From Elymus sibiricus (taxonomy: Eukaryota > Streptophyta > Magnoliopsida > Poales > Poaceae), in NCBI GenBank assembly GCA_039707655.1, contig CM077664.1:199324195-199388194 (forward strand): a stretch of 64,000 bases of DNA, in the 5' to 3' direction. Shown here piece after piece: positions 10,441-21,337 of the stretch. The number at the start of each line of letters is the position of its first letter. Position 1 is the stretch's first letter. The notes below the pieces were generated by a model. It searched no databases. It saw only the letters and a list, made by a program, of their open reading frames with translations, and was not told where the DNA came from. Position numbers and translations under genes: made by a program.

Positions 10441-10729
10441 AAAATATAAATTGTATCCAAATATTTGGATGGGATCATGATATTTGCAATTCGCGTATGG
10501 AATGATCATTGGTCTATCAAACATCCATATTCTATCGAATTTGAGCATGTGTATGGTATTATTAGACATAATTGATCCATAGAGTCAGTATTTTGAAATC
10601 CAGACAATGCATGGCTTTAGCAATTCAAATATAAACGTGATTATAGTTTATGTTGTGTGTGTAAAGCACATTATACATACAAAAGATATATAGTGAACAT
10701 TCTAAATAGCTAGCTAGGAACTAGCATAC

Positions 10730-10905
10730 ATTTGAATTCAACTTAAGGTGGTTTCAAATATTCGAATTCAACATGAAGTGCATTCAATTATTTGATTTCG
10801 AGATCATGGCATTTGTAAATCATACCTACAATAAGGGGGCATCAATCTTTGCTTTGCTTTTGTACATAATAACATATAGTCATGTACAAAATACATTCAA
10901 ATTTA
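10730..10905 (+). repeat. AT-rich repeat, copy 2
   Basis: Same-orientation match to 1930-2110 with the same run of blocks (TTCAAATATTCGAATTCAAC, AAGTGCATTCAA, ATCATGGCATTTGTAAATCA, ATCAATCTTTGCTTTGC, ATGTACAAAATAC). From 10905 to 11047 a Stowaway-like CCTCCATTCCAAAATAA end and unassigned AT-rich DNA lead up to the CACTA terminus. Confidence 0.6.
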
Positions 10906-11069
10906 CCACCTCCATTCCAAAATAATAGTAGTTATAGGATTTTCAAGAGTCAAAATTTCAAAAGAAGCGCATGATTTAATGAGGTTTTCAAACATACAAG
11001 GTCAAATTTAATAAGGTCTATTAAGGTCAATCCTAAAAGTTCAAGAGTACTCTAAACGTGAATGCTTCT

Positions 11070-11739
11070 GGTTCAAAATTTTGAACGAAGCACCAAAAGA
11101 GCCTCTCCTCACCCGAAACCACGTGATACCAATGTTTGGTAGAAGGAAATTACTGTTCTAATAACTCTGACTCGTGAAACCTGCTGGCCCGACGTCCAGC
11201 TGTCTAAATCGGGGTAGGTTTGTAACTTCAGCTAGACGCCAAACAATCGCCTCCAAAAAACATTCATACACCGTGGGAGCCTAAACACCCACGCGCTCGG
11301 CCGAAATCGCTGCCGCCCACGATTTGGGACAGCTGAGATTACCGTCCTACCCCCGACCTACAACATGTCCGAAATTTAAGAGGGGGGCAAAGTTTGTACT
11401 TTCCCCAAATTTCAAACAAGCGCGTCCCAGACTGAAACATGGTTCCCCCTAACCTCCCCCCGTCCGATTCCCCATTCATACTCCGTGGGCGCCAAAACTC
11501 GCTCTCCACCAGCCGCGAAACCCCAGGCTCTTCCGTCCGCCACCCCATCGCACTGATCAACCGCCGCCCTCCTCCATCACGCTGGAGCCGATACCCCGAC
11601 GTCGTCATCCACCGCAACCACAACGGCAATGCCCTCCACGGCTTAGCAATTGAAGCCGAGGCAGAGCTGCCTCCAGGACGCCGACGTGCGCCATACCCAA
11701 GCCAGTTCAACCACGCCGTCCTGCGCCTCACCGCTGCCT
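11070..11739 (+). other. 5' leader of element A, first half
   Basis: This segment is homologous, in inverted orientation, to 47900-48530 of element B. Shared phrases include TTGAACGAAGC, AATCGGGGTAGG, TGAGATTACCGTCCTA, CAAGCGCGTCCCA, TTCCCCATTC and GGGCGCCAAAAC. It is GC-rich and probably a transcribed leader or first exon. The Athila element interrupts it at 11745. The remainder continues at 21338. Confidence 0.65.
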
Positions 11740-11744
11740 CTCCA
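11740..11744 (+). repeat. Target site duplication, left copy (CTCCA)
   Basis: CTCCA directly before the 5' LTR matches CTCCA at 21333-21337 directly after the 3' LTR. The perfect 5-bp duplication shows one insertion event. Confidence 0.95.
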
Positions 11745-13152
11745 TGATACGTCTTCATCGTATCTACTTTTCCAAACACTTTTGCTCTTGTTTTGGACTC
11801 TAATTTGCATGATTTGAATGAAACTGACCCGGACTGACGCTGTTTTCAGCAGAACTACCATGGTGTTGTTTTTTGTGCAGAAATAAAAGTTCTTGGAATT
11901 GGACGAAACTTTTTGGAGATTTTTTATGGATTAAATAAAAAATACTGGAGCCAAGATCCACTGGAGGGGGGCCACCTGCTGCCCACGAGGCACCAGGGTG
12001 CACCACCCCCCTGGCATGCCCTGGTGACTTGTGGGGCCCACATGGCTCCGCTGACCCTAATCTCAGGCCTATAAATTCACAATTCCAGAGAAAAAATAGA
12101 GAAGAAGTTTCATCATGTTTTACGATACGGAGCCGCCGCCACCTCCTGTTCTTCATCGAGAGGCCAGATCTGGAGTCCGTTCGGGGCTCCGGAGAGGGGG
12201 ATCTTCCGTCATCGTCATCATCAACCATCCTCCATCACCAATTTCATGATGCTCACCGCCAGGAGTGAGTAATTCCTTCGTAGGCTTGCTGGATGGTGAT
12301 GAGTTGGATGAGATTTATCTTGTAATCGAGTTAGTTTTGTTAGGGCTTGATCCATAGTATCCACTATGTTCTGATATTGATGTTGCTATGACTTTGCTAT
12401 GCTTAATGCTTGTCACTAGGGCCCGAGTGCCATGATTTCAGATCTGAACCCTTTATGTTTTCATGAATATATTTGTGTTTTTGATCCGATCTTGCAAGTT
12501 ATACGCACCTGCTATGTGTTATGATCCGCATACCCCAAGGTGACAATAATTGGGATTCTTTCCGGTGATTACTGTAGTTTGAGGAGTTCATGTATTCACT
12601 ATGTGTTAATGCTTTATTCTGATTCTCTATTAAAAGGAGGCCTTAATATCCCTTAGTTTCCTTATGGACCCCGCTGCCACGGGAGGGTAGGACAAAAGAT
12701 GTCACGCAAGTTCTTATCGCAAGCACGTATGACTATATACGGAATATATGCCTACATTACATTGATGAATTGGAGCTAGTTCTGTGTCGCCCTAGGTTAT
12801 GACTATTACATGATGAATGTTATCCAACATAATCACTGATCCAATGCCAATGAGTTTTTTACATATCGTTCTTTGCTAAGTTAGTACTGTTGCTACTACT
12901 GTCACAATTGCTACTACTATTGCTACTATCGTTACTATTACTGCTATTATTACTACTGCTATCAAATTACCATACTACTTTGCTACTGATCACTCTGCTA
13001 TAGATATTTAGTCTCCAGGTGTGGTTGAATTGACAACTCAACTACTAATACTTGCAAATATTCTTTGGCTCCCCTTGTGTCGAATCAATAAATTTGGGTT
13101 GAATACTCTACCCTCGAAAACTGTTGCGATCCCCTATACTTGTGGGTTATCA
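11745..13152 (+). repeat. 5' LTR of the Athila-type element
   Basis: 1408 bp, starting TGATACGTCT and ending GGGTTATCA. It matches 19922-21332 along its length. In the first 110 or so bases I count seven differences from the 3' LTR, all transitions. It contains a CTA-rich trinucleotide stretch (about 12890-12965) and a GC-rich inverted stretch (about 11975-12045). Confidence 0.95.
12070..12077 (+). promoter_or_regulatory. TATA-like box in the 5' LTR
   Basis: TATAAATT lies after CTCAGGCC in the 5' LTR. The 3' LTR at the same place reads CTCAGGCCAAAAATTC and lacks the TATA. The position, within the first quarter of the LTR, is plausible for the U3 promoter. Confidence 0.5.
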
Positions 13153-13163
13153 AGACCTTTTTC

Positions 13164-13181
13164 TGGTGCCATTGCCGGGGA
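13164..13181 (+). other. Primer binding site (tRNA-Asp type)
   Basis: TGGTGCCATTGCCGGGGA lies 11 bases after the 5' LTR end. It differs at two positions from the complement of the plant tRNA-Asp 3' end (TGGCGCCGTTGCCGGGGA), the primer common in Athila-group elements. Confidence 0.8.
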
Positions 13182-13230
13182 GCATAGCTCTATTTGCTGA
13201 GTCACTTGGGATTTATATCTGTTGATCAGT

Positions 13231-15843
13231 ATGAAGAATCTGAAAGACGCTAAGACCAAGATCGTTCCCTCTAAGACGAGGGGAGGTAAGGAACTGCCAT
13301 CTAGCTCTGCACTTGATTCACCTTCTGTTTTGAGTAAGCTTGTGACATCACCACCTGTTATGCATTCTGATATGTCGCAAGTTATTGATGATACTGCTTC
13401 TGCTATGAATGATACTTATGATGATGCTAGTACTTTGCTTGATAATGCTGTGCCACTTGGTGAATTTCTTGATGAACAACTTGCTAAAGCTAAAGAAATT
13501 GAAAATGTTGAAACTCTTGAGAATTATGATTCACCTATTTTGCCTAGCTCTCCTACTAGAGTTGAATCACCTGATGAACATGTCTTTGATTGGGAGACGG
13601 CTAGAGCCATTCTTGCTTGTAATGATAGAGATGAAGTTATAAAATTGCTTGCTGAAATGAAAGAAAAATCTATGAAGGAGAGAATGAAATATGATCCTAA
13701 GTTTGCTACCTCTCCCATATTTGTTACTTAATAGGATTATGAATTCTCTGTCGATCCTGAGTTAATTACTTTGGTTGAATCTGATCCTTTCCATGGCTAT
13801 GAAACTGAAACCGTTGTGGCACATCTTACTAAATTAAATGATATAGCCACCCTATTCGCTCATGAGGAAAAAAATCGCTATTACTATATCCTTTAGTTGT
13901 TTCCTTTCTCATTAAAGGGTGATGCTAAGAAATGGTTTCATACTCTTGCTCCAGGTTGTGTGCGTAGTCCCCAAGATATCATATGACTTCTCTGAAAAAT
14001 ATTTTCTTGCTCATAAGAAACAAGCTGCTTTACAGGCAATATTTAACTTCGTGCAAATTGAAGAAGAGAATCTCCCTCAAGCTTGGGGGAGGCTTCTCCA
14101 ATTACTTAATGCTTTGCCTGATCATCCTCTTAAGAAGAATGAAATACTTGATATCTTTTATAATGGACTAACCGATGCTTCTAGGGACTACCTAGATAGT
14201 TGTGCTGGTTGTGTTTTCAGGGAACGAACTATTGAACAAGCTGAGGAACTATTGAATAATATATTGAAGAATGATAATGATTGGACACTTCCTGAAGCAC
14301 CGCCTAAACCCACTCCGAAGAAGAGGGGTATTTTATTTCGAAGTCCTGAAGATATGCAAGAAGCAAAGAAATGTATGAAGGAAAAAGGTATTAAAGCTGA
14401 AGATGTTAAGAATCTACCACCCATTGAGGAAATACATGGTCTTGACACACCGCCACAGGTAGTAGAGGTAAATTCTCTTATAAAGTTTGATGAAGGTGAT
14501 ATTCCTTATAACAAACCTCCTAGTCAATGTTTGTATGAATTTGACAATTATATTATTAAGCAAGATCATTTCAATGCAAATGTTATGAAACAATTGAAAC
14601 GAAATGCCTACATGATTGATCGCTTGAGTAACTTGTTGTTTTGAATTGCTAATGATGTCAAAGGTGTAGGTAAACATGCATCTATTGTTCAAACCCAGTT
14701 AGAACAAGTTGCTAAATCTCAAAGTGAATTGCTCAATGAAATGAATAACAATATGAATGATCATGCTATTAGAGTAATGACTAGAGGAGGTAGAATGACT
14801 CAGGAGCCACTTTATCCTAAAGGTCACCCTAAAATAATTGAACAAGACTCTCAAGGAATTAATGTTGATGCACCTAGTCCATCTAAAAAGAAAAAGAAAA
14901 AGAAAAATGATAGGACTTTGCATACTTCTAGTGAACCTGAGGTAGAAAAACCCTTGGAGGATAGTAATGATGTTTCTATTTCCGATGCTGAGGCACAATC
15001 TGGTAATGAACAATCACCTGATGATAATAATAATGATGATGCTCATGTGGATGCCCAACCAGATAATGATAAAGAACTTGATAATGATGTTGAAATAGAA
15101 CCCGCGGTTGATCTTGATAACCCACCTTCTAAAAATAAATGTTATGATAAAAGAGACTTCATTGCTAGAAAACATGGTAAAGAAAGAGAACCATCGGTCC
15201 AAAAACCCATGCCCTTTCCTCCTAAACCATCTAATAATAAGGATGAGGAAGAATTTGAACGCTTTGCTGAAATGCTTAGGCCAGTCTTTTTGCGTACTCG
15301 CTTGACTGATATTTTAAGGATGGCCCCTTATGCTAAATATATGAAAGACATTGTCACAAATAAAAGAAAGATACCTGAAGCTGAAATTTCTACCATGCTT
15401 GCAAATTATTCTTTTAAGGACGGAGTACCTAAGAAACTAGGAGATCCAAGAATACCAACTATACCATGCTCCATCAAAAGAAATTATGTCAAAACTGCTT
15501 TGTATGATTTAGAAGCCGGTGTTAGTGTTATGCCCTTCTCTTTATATAAAAGACTTGATTTGAATAAACTCACTCCCACTGAAATATCATTGCAAATGGC
15601 TGACAAATCAACTGCCATACCTATCGGTGTTTGTGAGGATGTGCCCGTTGTAGTTGCAAACGTTACTATCCTAACAGACTTTGTTATACTTGATATGCCC
15701 GAGGACGACAACATGTTGATTATCCTTGGTAGACCCTTTTTGAATACTGCAGGGGCTGTTATTGATTGCAACAAAAGCAAGTCACTTTTCATATCAATGG
15801 TAATGAACATATGGTGCACTTTCCAAAGAAACAATTTCAAGTA
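13231..15843 (+). pseudogene. gag-protease region of the Athila-type element
   Basis: The frame begins MKNLKDAKTKI at 13231. An acidic N-terminal part runs to tandem stops at 13729-13734. The capsid region follows, with KGDAKKWFHTLAPG and then, after a frameshift near 13980, YDFSEKYFLAHK and WGRLLQLLNALPDHPLKKNE. A stop at 14642 splits the frame. The rest carries a lysine-rich stretch (KKKKKKK), an acidic linker, and a retropepsin-like domain with YDLEAGVSVMPFSLYKRL and MLIILGRPFLNTAGAVIDC. The catalytic aspartate is kept, but the usual D-L-G-A reads D-L-E-A. The reading ends near 15843, and a short tail continues in another frame to 16026. No reverse transcriptase follows. The protein would have formed virus-like particles and cleaved Gag. 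As it stands it is broken. Confidence 0.85.
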
Positions 15844-16269
15844 AACGGTATTCATGTTATTGAAAAGACTCTGACAATTACTATTGGAAGTTTTCAACTC
15901 CCGCTTCCTACTGTCAAAAAGAAATATGAAACTCTTATTATTGGGGAGGCACACATCCCCATTGAGGTAACCTGGTGTTTTTACAAAGGTTCTTCGATTT
16001 CATGTTACTCGGAAATGGTTTGTTAATAAGACTTGATCAACCTTATTAATGGATTCTTTTTGAGAGGCACGTGGTCGATGAATTTAGTAAGCACAACCTT
16101 TTGCACCCACTTTTTGTTTTCTTCTATTTTTAGTTAAATGCAATAAAATGCCATGATTATCCTGTTTTCTGAATTATCCGTGTAATAAAAAAGTGCCCAA
16201 AAATGAAAGTGCTCAGAATGATCTGGAATTTTTACATGAATTTTTATAGAATATTTAAGAATTTTTAGA

Positions 16270-16365
16270 ACTAAAAACATACCAGGGGGATGCCCCAGGT
16301 GCCCACGAGGCACCAAGGCGCGCCACCCCCCTGGGGCGCGCCCTGGTGGCTTGTGGGCCCCACAG
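16270..16365 (+). repeat. Internal copy of an LTR module
   Basis: GTGCCCACGAGGCACCAAGG, CGCCACCCCCCTGG, CCTGGTGGCTTGTGGG closely match LTR bases 11975-12045 and 20150-20215. The block is GC-rich and can fold back on itself (GGGGTG/CACCCC-type pairing). It sits just upstream of ORF1. Confidence 0.8.
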
Positions 16366-16770
16366 GGACCCCCTCATTTATCCCTTCAGCCCACTTCGTC
16401 TCTTACCTCTAGCAAAAATTCCTAGTAGCTCTCTCTCTCTCTCTCTCTCGTGTTCTTGCTCCCAAACCTGAGATTTTCGATCTCTTTGCTCGGAGCTTCA
16501 TTTCCGAAACTGTTTTGGGGGATTGCTACTTGGTATGTGACTCCTCCATTGCTCCAATTAGTTTTTGCTCTAGTGGATTATATTTTGCATAATTAGCTGC
16601 TCTTGGTGCTACTAAAAATGAGCTTGCATGTTGAATTCTTTGAGTTCCAAGTAGTTTGAATGCTTGATCTAGCCTCTAGACATCCATATGAGTAGTTGCT
16701 ATCAATTTTGTGAAGTTTTATTGATATCATTTTGTGGCCCAAATTTTTTCAGAAATTGTTCATAAAGAAA

Positions 16771-17793
16771 ATGAATTTCTTTCGGAGGAGTTCCTCGAAA
16801 CGGAACGCCAAGGGAGTCCTTGGGGACTCCTCGGACAGCGACCTCAACATTCCGCGTAGGACGGAGGTCCAGCCATGCGAATGGCCGCACAATGCCTTCA
16901 TGAACGAAGCCGGATTCTACCAAGAGTTCGCGCAATTTGTTGCTAACGCCGGATTGACCGACTTCCTCGCAGATGAGTGTGACCAGCACCACATCCTTAC
17001 GAATTCCTTTGTGCAAAACTTTCATTTCCTGAATAGGCTCGAACCCCCTGAGGTGCGTTTTAATTTATATGCTGAACATCATCAGATACCGCTTGCTGAA
17101 TTTTGTGAGATATGTTTGATCCCTTTTGATGGGGAAATAAGAGAGCCTCGACCGGAGGAGTTTGAGGGCTTCCTCTGCACTTTAACTGTGGGAGAGGAAA
17201 GGGGCGTGTCGAAAGCCCGAGCCACTAGCTTGCAATTTCCCGTTGTTCATTACTTTGCTCTATTCATAGGAAAATGCTTGACTGCTAGAGAGCAAGGTGG
17301 TGCGCTATGTGCACCTGACTTTGCCATCTTACGCCGCGCAGTGCATAATGACAACACATATAACCTGGGAGCTATCATTGCACGCCGCCTGCACACTAAT
17401 AGGACTTAGGGCAAAAGTCATGGTGGTATTTATGCTACTCGCTTAGCGAGACGTTTTAATGTTAATATATGCCCACATGATTATTTGTTGCCTAGAGTTT
17501 ACTTAGATCACTAGTCTATGAGGGACCACCACTTTCTTGATGCTCCTGAGCCTCCTGACCACATTCGTTATAACTTGGTTTTTAGTGAGGATACTCGTGA
17601 TATTATTCCGTTGCCTGCACCTGCTTTGTGTGATTCTCATGCCAGGAACAGATATACTATTATGCCACTGGACATCGTTGCTTACCGGAGTGCATTGGCA
17701 GCGGCAGATGATGAGGCCCAGGATTGGGACGCTAGGGTGCCACCGCCTCAGCACTTTCATATGGGACCGGATGGCTACTACGGATGGCCGTAG
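16771..17793 (+). pseudogene. ATHILA ORF1-like gene
   Basis: The frame starts MNFFRRSSSKRNAKG at 16771 and runs 212 codons to a TAG at 17407. It continues in the same frame past a second TAG at 17512 to a TAG at 17791 (end GPDGYYGWP). Motifs such as FHFLNRLEPPEVRFNLYAEH and FCEICLIPFDGEIREP place it in the ATHILA ORF1 family (PF03078), a plant retrotransposon protein of unknown function found downstream of pol. Here pol is missing, so it directly follows the protease region after about 0.9 kb. Only the two stop codons break it. The preceding 16430-16450 (CT)n tract and leader may be its 5' untranslated region. Confidence 0.8.
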
Positions 17794-19909
17794 ACCAAGC
17801 TAGGCAAATGCCTAAGCTTGGGGGAGTACGTATCTCTCACCGACATTACATTCATGATCACACATTTCATTTCAGTTGTCGGTGTTCATACTTTTTCATT
17901 GTATATCCATGTTAGTTTTATTTTCTCGCTTTCTTCTTGTGTGATTGAAAAACTTTGAAAAAAATCCAAAAACATTTCTCGCTTCTTTTCAGTTTTTCTT
18001 TCTAGCTTAATTAGTTGTAGTATTAAAATAAAACCCAAAAAGATTTCCCGTTTCTTCTTTTGCTTGTTGGGAGCTTTCCCATGTAAATAGTTTTTCTCGT
18101 TTTTGTTTTGTCTTCTTTAATTTGCTTCCTTCAAGAAAAAAAACTAAAAACTACAAAAATATTTCAGTGTGTTTCTCTGAAATTCTTTTCTTTTGTTGAG
18201 TCGTTATAAGGAGAAGACCACAATGAAAATGTTGAGTGGCTCTCGTATGCATTATTGTTGATCTAACAAAGAGCCCATATTACCTTGTCTTCTCCTTTGA
18301 ATAAAATGTTTGCAGATTCTAGCTTAGTCCACGGCACACTTGCACTATTATTATTTTCATATCATTCGGTCGTGCAAGCGAAAGGCAATAATGACGATGA
18401 TTTGATGAAGTGACTGTGGCAGGGAAAAGCGGGTACGAACTCAACTTGTTTTTGTTTTTGTAAATATATTTAACTCAGTATCCATGATTCAGCATATTAT
18501 GATTAAACATGTTTATGATGACAATTAGAGATTATAGTTGCTCATGCCATGTTTAAGTAGCTAGGAGTGGATAATGATTTATCTTGGGTGTCAACATGCA
18601 TTAAAATGTTCATGATGTAGTATGATGATATGGTATCCTCCTCTGAATGCTTCGAGTGGCTTGACTTGGCACATGTTCACGCATGTAGTTGATTCAAAAC
18701 CAACATAGCCTCCACGATATTTATGTTCATGGTGCTTATATCCTACTCATGCTAGTATTCAATGTTGATTATTCATAATGCATGATTATGACCGTTTTCG
18801 CTCTCTAGCTGGTCGCTTCTCAACCTATTTGCTAGCCTTCTCCTGTACTAAGCGGGAATACTACTTGTGCATCAAAACCCTTAAACCAAAGTTATTCCAG
18901 ATGAGTCCACTATATCTACCTATATGCGGTATTACCCTGCCGTTCTAAGTAAATTTGCATGTGCCACCTCTAAATATTCAAATGAACATCTATTTTGTGT
19001 TCCCGTACCGCTCATGGAGCGACATGGGGCGGTCAATATCTTCCATGCTAAGCGGGTTATTCTCATGATGAGTGTTTATTCACTTGTCCTTGCACGAGAG
19101 GGGCTGGTAATCGGGATGCCCAGTCCCATGATTAAAATTGCAAAATAATAAAACAAACTCCCCAGGAAAGTTGTTGGTATGGAGGGCACCTGAGGATTCG
19201 GCTAGCCATGGCTTGTGTTTGTTGGTGGAGGGGGAGTAAACTTTACTTTACCGCTTGGGAACCACCGCTATTGTGTTTAGCATGGAAGATATTGAAAACT
19301 CTCGGTCGTGACATTGACAGGAAAGGCATACCTCCCAAAATTATATTTTTCTCTGATTTAAGCTTTGAGCTCTGGCACCTATGCAAATCCCTGCTTCCCT
19401 CTGCGAAGGGCCCATCTATTTACTTTTATGTTATTTTACTTTTATTGTTGAGTCACCATCTTCTCAAATAAGCACCAGTCCTGAGAGCACTATTGTCATT
19501 CTCATGCATTGTGTATAGTTAATGTTGTGTGCATCATGACTGGATCTCTTCTACCATGAATTACAATGTTTAGTCACTGCTTGAACTTTGGAGGTGCTTT
19601 GCATTTATGTTTTGCGGTCTCAGAAAGGGCTAGCAAGATACCATGTTGTCATATTATATCATGATTGTTTTGACAAAGTGTTGGCATTTGAGATATCTTA
19701 TTATTGCTCGCTAGTTGATTATGCCATTGATATGAGTGAATATAATTTCTAAGAGTTATCATTTGCATGGTTAGTCATAATCTTTGCTGAAACCCTGGGT
19801 ATTATTTAGGCATATATATATAGATACAAGAACATAAGAGTTCGTAAAAGTTTTTCTTTATCACTTTCAGTTTGTCAACTGAATTGCTTGAGGACAAGCA
19901 ATGAGTTAT
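17794..19909 (+). other. Non-coding 3' region of the Athila-type element
   Basis: About 2.1 kb, AT-rich, without a supported gene. It holds a PPT-like AGCTTGGGGGAGT at 17814-17826, 12 bases after the ORF1 stop region, and T-rich stretches (17930-18200). Long 3' non-coding regions are usual in Athila elements. Confidence 0.7.
17814..17826 (+). other. Internal polypurine-tract-like site
   Basis: AGCTTGGGGGAGT is almost the same as the true polypurine tract before the 3' LTR (TGCTTGGGGGAGT at 19910-19922). The following bases (ACGTATCTC) also recall the LTR start. Confidence 0.55.
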
Positions 19910-19921
19910 GCTTGGGGGAGT
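19910..19921 (+). other. Polypurine tract
   Basis: GCTTGGGGGAGT-type purine run directly before the TGATACGTCT of the 3' LTR. This is the plus-strand priming site. Confidence 0.8.
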
Positions 19922-21332
19922 TGATACGTCTCCGTCGTATCTACTTTTCCAAACACTTTTACTCTTATTTTGGACTCTAATTTGCATGATTTGAATGAAA
20001 CTAACCCAGACTGGCGCTGTTTTCAGCAGAACTACCATGGTGTTGTTTTTTGTGCAGCAATAAAAGTTCTTGGAATTGGACAAAACTTTTTGGACATTTT
20101 TTATGGGTTAACTAAAAAATACTGGAGCCAAGACCCACCGGAGGGGGGCCACCTGCTGCCCACGAGGCACCAGGGCGCGCCACCCCCCTGGCGTGCCCTG
20201 GTGGCTTGTGGGGCCCACGTGGCTCCGCTGACCCTAATCTCAGGCCAAAAATTCACAATTCCAGAGAAAAAATAGAGAAGAAGTTTTATCACGTTTTACG
20301 ATACGGAGCCGCCGCCACCTCCAGTTCTTCATCGGGAGGCTAGATCTGGAGTCCGTTCGGGGCTCCGGAGAGGGGGATCTTCAGTCATCGTCATCATCAA
20401 CCATCCTCCATCACCAATTTCATGATGCTCACCGCCGGGAGTGAGTAATTCCTTCGTAGGCTTGCTGGACGGTGATGAGTTGGATGAGATTTATCATGTA
20501 ATCGAGTTAGTTTTCTTAGGGTTTGATCCCTAGTATCCACTATGTTCTGAGATTGATGTTGCTATGACTTTGCTATGCTTAATGCTTGTCACTAGGGACC
20601 GAGTGCCATGATTTCAGATCTGAACCCTTTATGTTTTCATGAATATATTTGTGTTTTTGATCCGATCTTGCAAGTTATACGCACCTGCTATGTGTTATGA
20701 TCCGCATACCCCAAGGTGACAATAATTGGGATTCTTTCCGGTGATTACCGTAGTTTGAGGAGTTCATGTATTCACTATGTGTTAATGCTTTTGTTCCGGT
20801 TCTCTATTAAAAGGAGGCCTTAATATCCCTTAGTTTCCTTATGGACCCCGCTGCCACGGGAGGGTAGGACAAAAGATGTCATGCAAGTTCTTATCGCAAG
20901 CACGTATGACTATATACGGAATACATGCCTACATTACATTGATGAATTGGAGCTAGTTCTATGTCGCCCTAGGTTATGACTGTTACATGATGAATGTTAT
21001 CCAACATAATCACCGATCCAATACCTACGAGTTTTTCACATATCGTTCTTTGCTAAGTTACTACTGTTGTTACTACTGTCACAATTGCTACTACTATTGC
21101 TGCTACCATTACTATTACTTTTACTATTATTACTACTGCTATCAAATTACCATACTACTGTGCTACTGATCACTCTGCTGCAGATATTTAGTCTCCAGGT
21201 GTGGTTGAATTGACAACTCAACTGCCAATACTTGCAAATATTCTTTGGCTCCCCTTGTGTCGAATCAATAAATTTGGGTTGAATACTCTACCCTCGAAAA
21301 CTGTTGCGATCCCCTATACTTGTGGGTTATCA
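19922..21332 (+). repeat. 3' LTR of the Athila-type element
   Basis: 1411 bp, TGATACGTCT to GGGTTATCA, matching the 5' LTR. The TATA-like box of the 5' copy is missing here. It is followed by the CTCCA duplication at 21333-21337. Confidence 0.95.
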
Positions 21333-21337
21333 CTCCA
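21333..21337 (+). repeat. Target site duplication, right copy (CTCCA)
   Basis: Identical to 11740-11744. Confidence 0.95.

Larger units (their letters stand above)
11745..21332 (+). mobile_element. Non-autonomous Athila-lineage Gypsy retrotransposon
   Basis: A structurally complete 9.6-kb element: 5' LTR, tRNA-Asp-type primer binding site, gag with protease, an ATHILA ORF1-like gene, a long non-coding stretch, polypurine tract and 3' LTR, flanked by CTCCA. Reverse transcriptase, RNase H and integrase are absent: the protease reading ends near 15.84 kb and ORF1 starts at 16.77 kb with no room for pol. It must have depended on a partner. It resembles the Sabrina/WHAM group of Triticeae elements, but I cannot fix the family name. 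Confidence 0.9.

Noticed and set aside
11439..11747. 102-codon frame before the Athila 5' LTR as an intact gene
   Set aside because: It belongs to the CACTA leader and is cut by the retrotransposon. The homologous part of element B has no matching frame, so coding is unproven.
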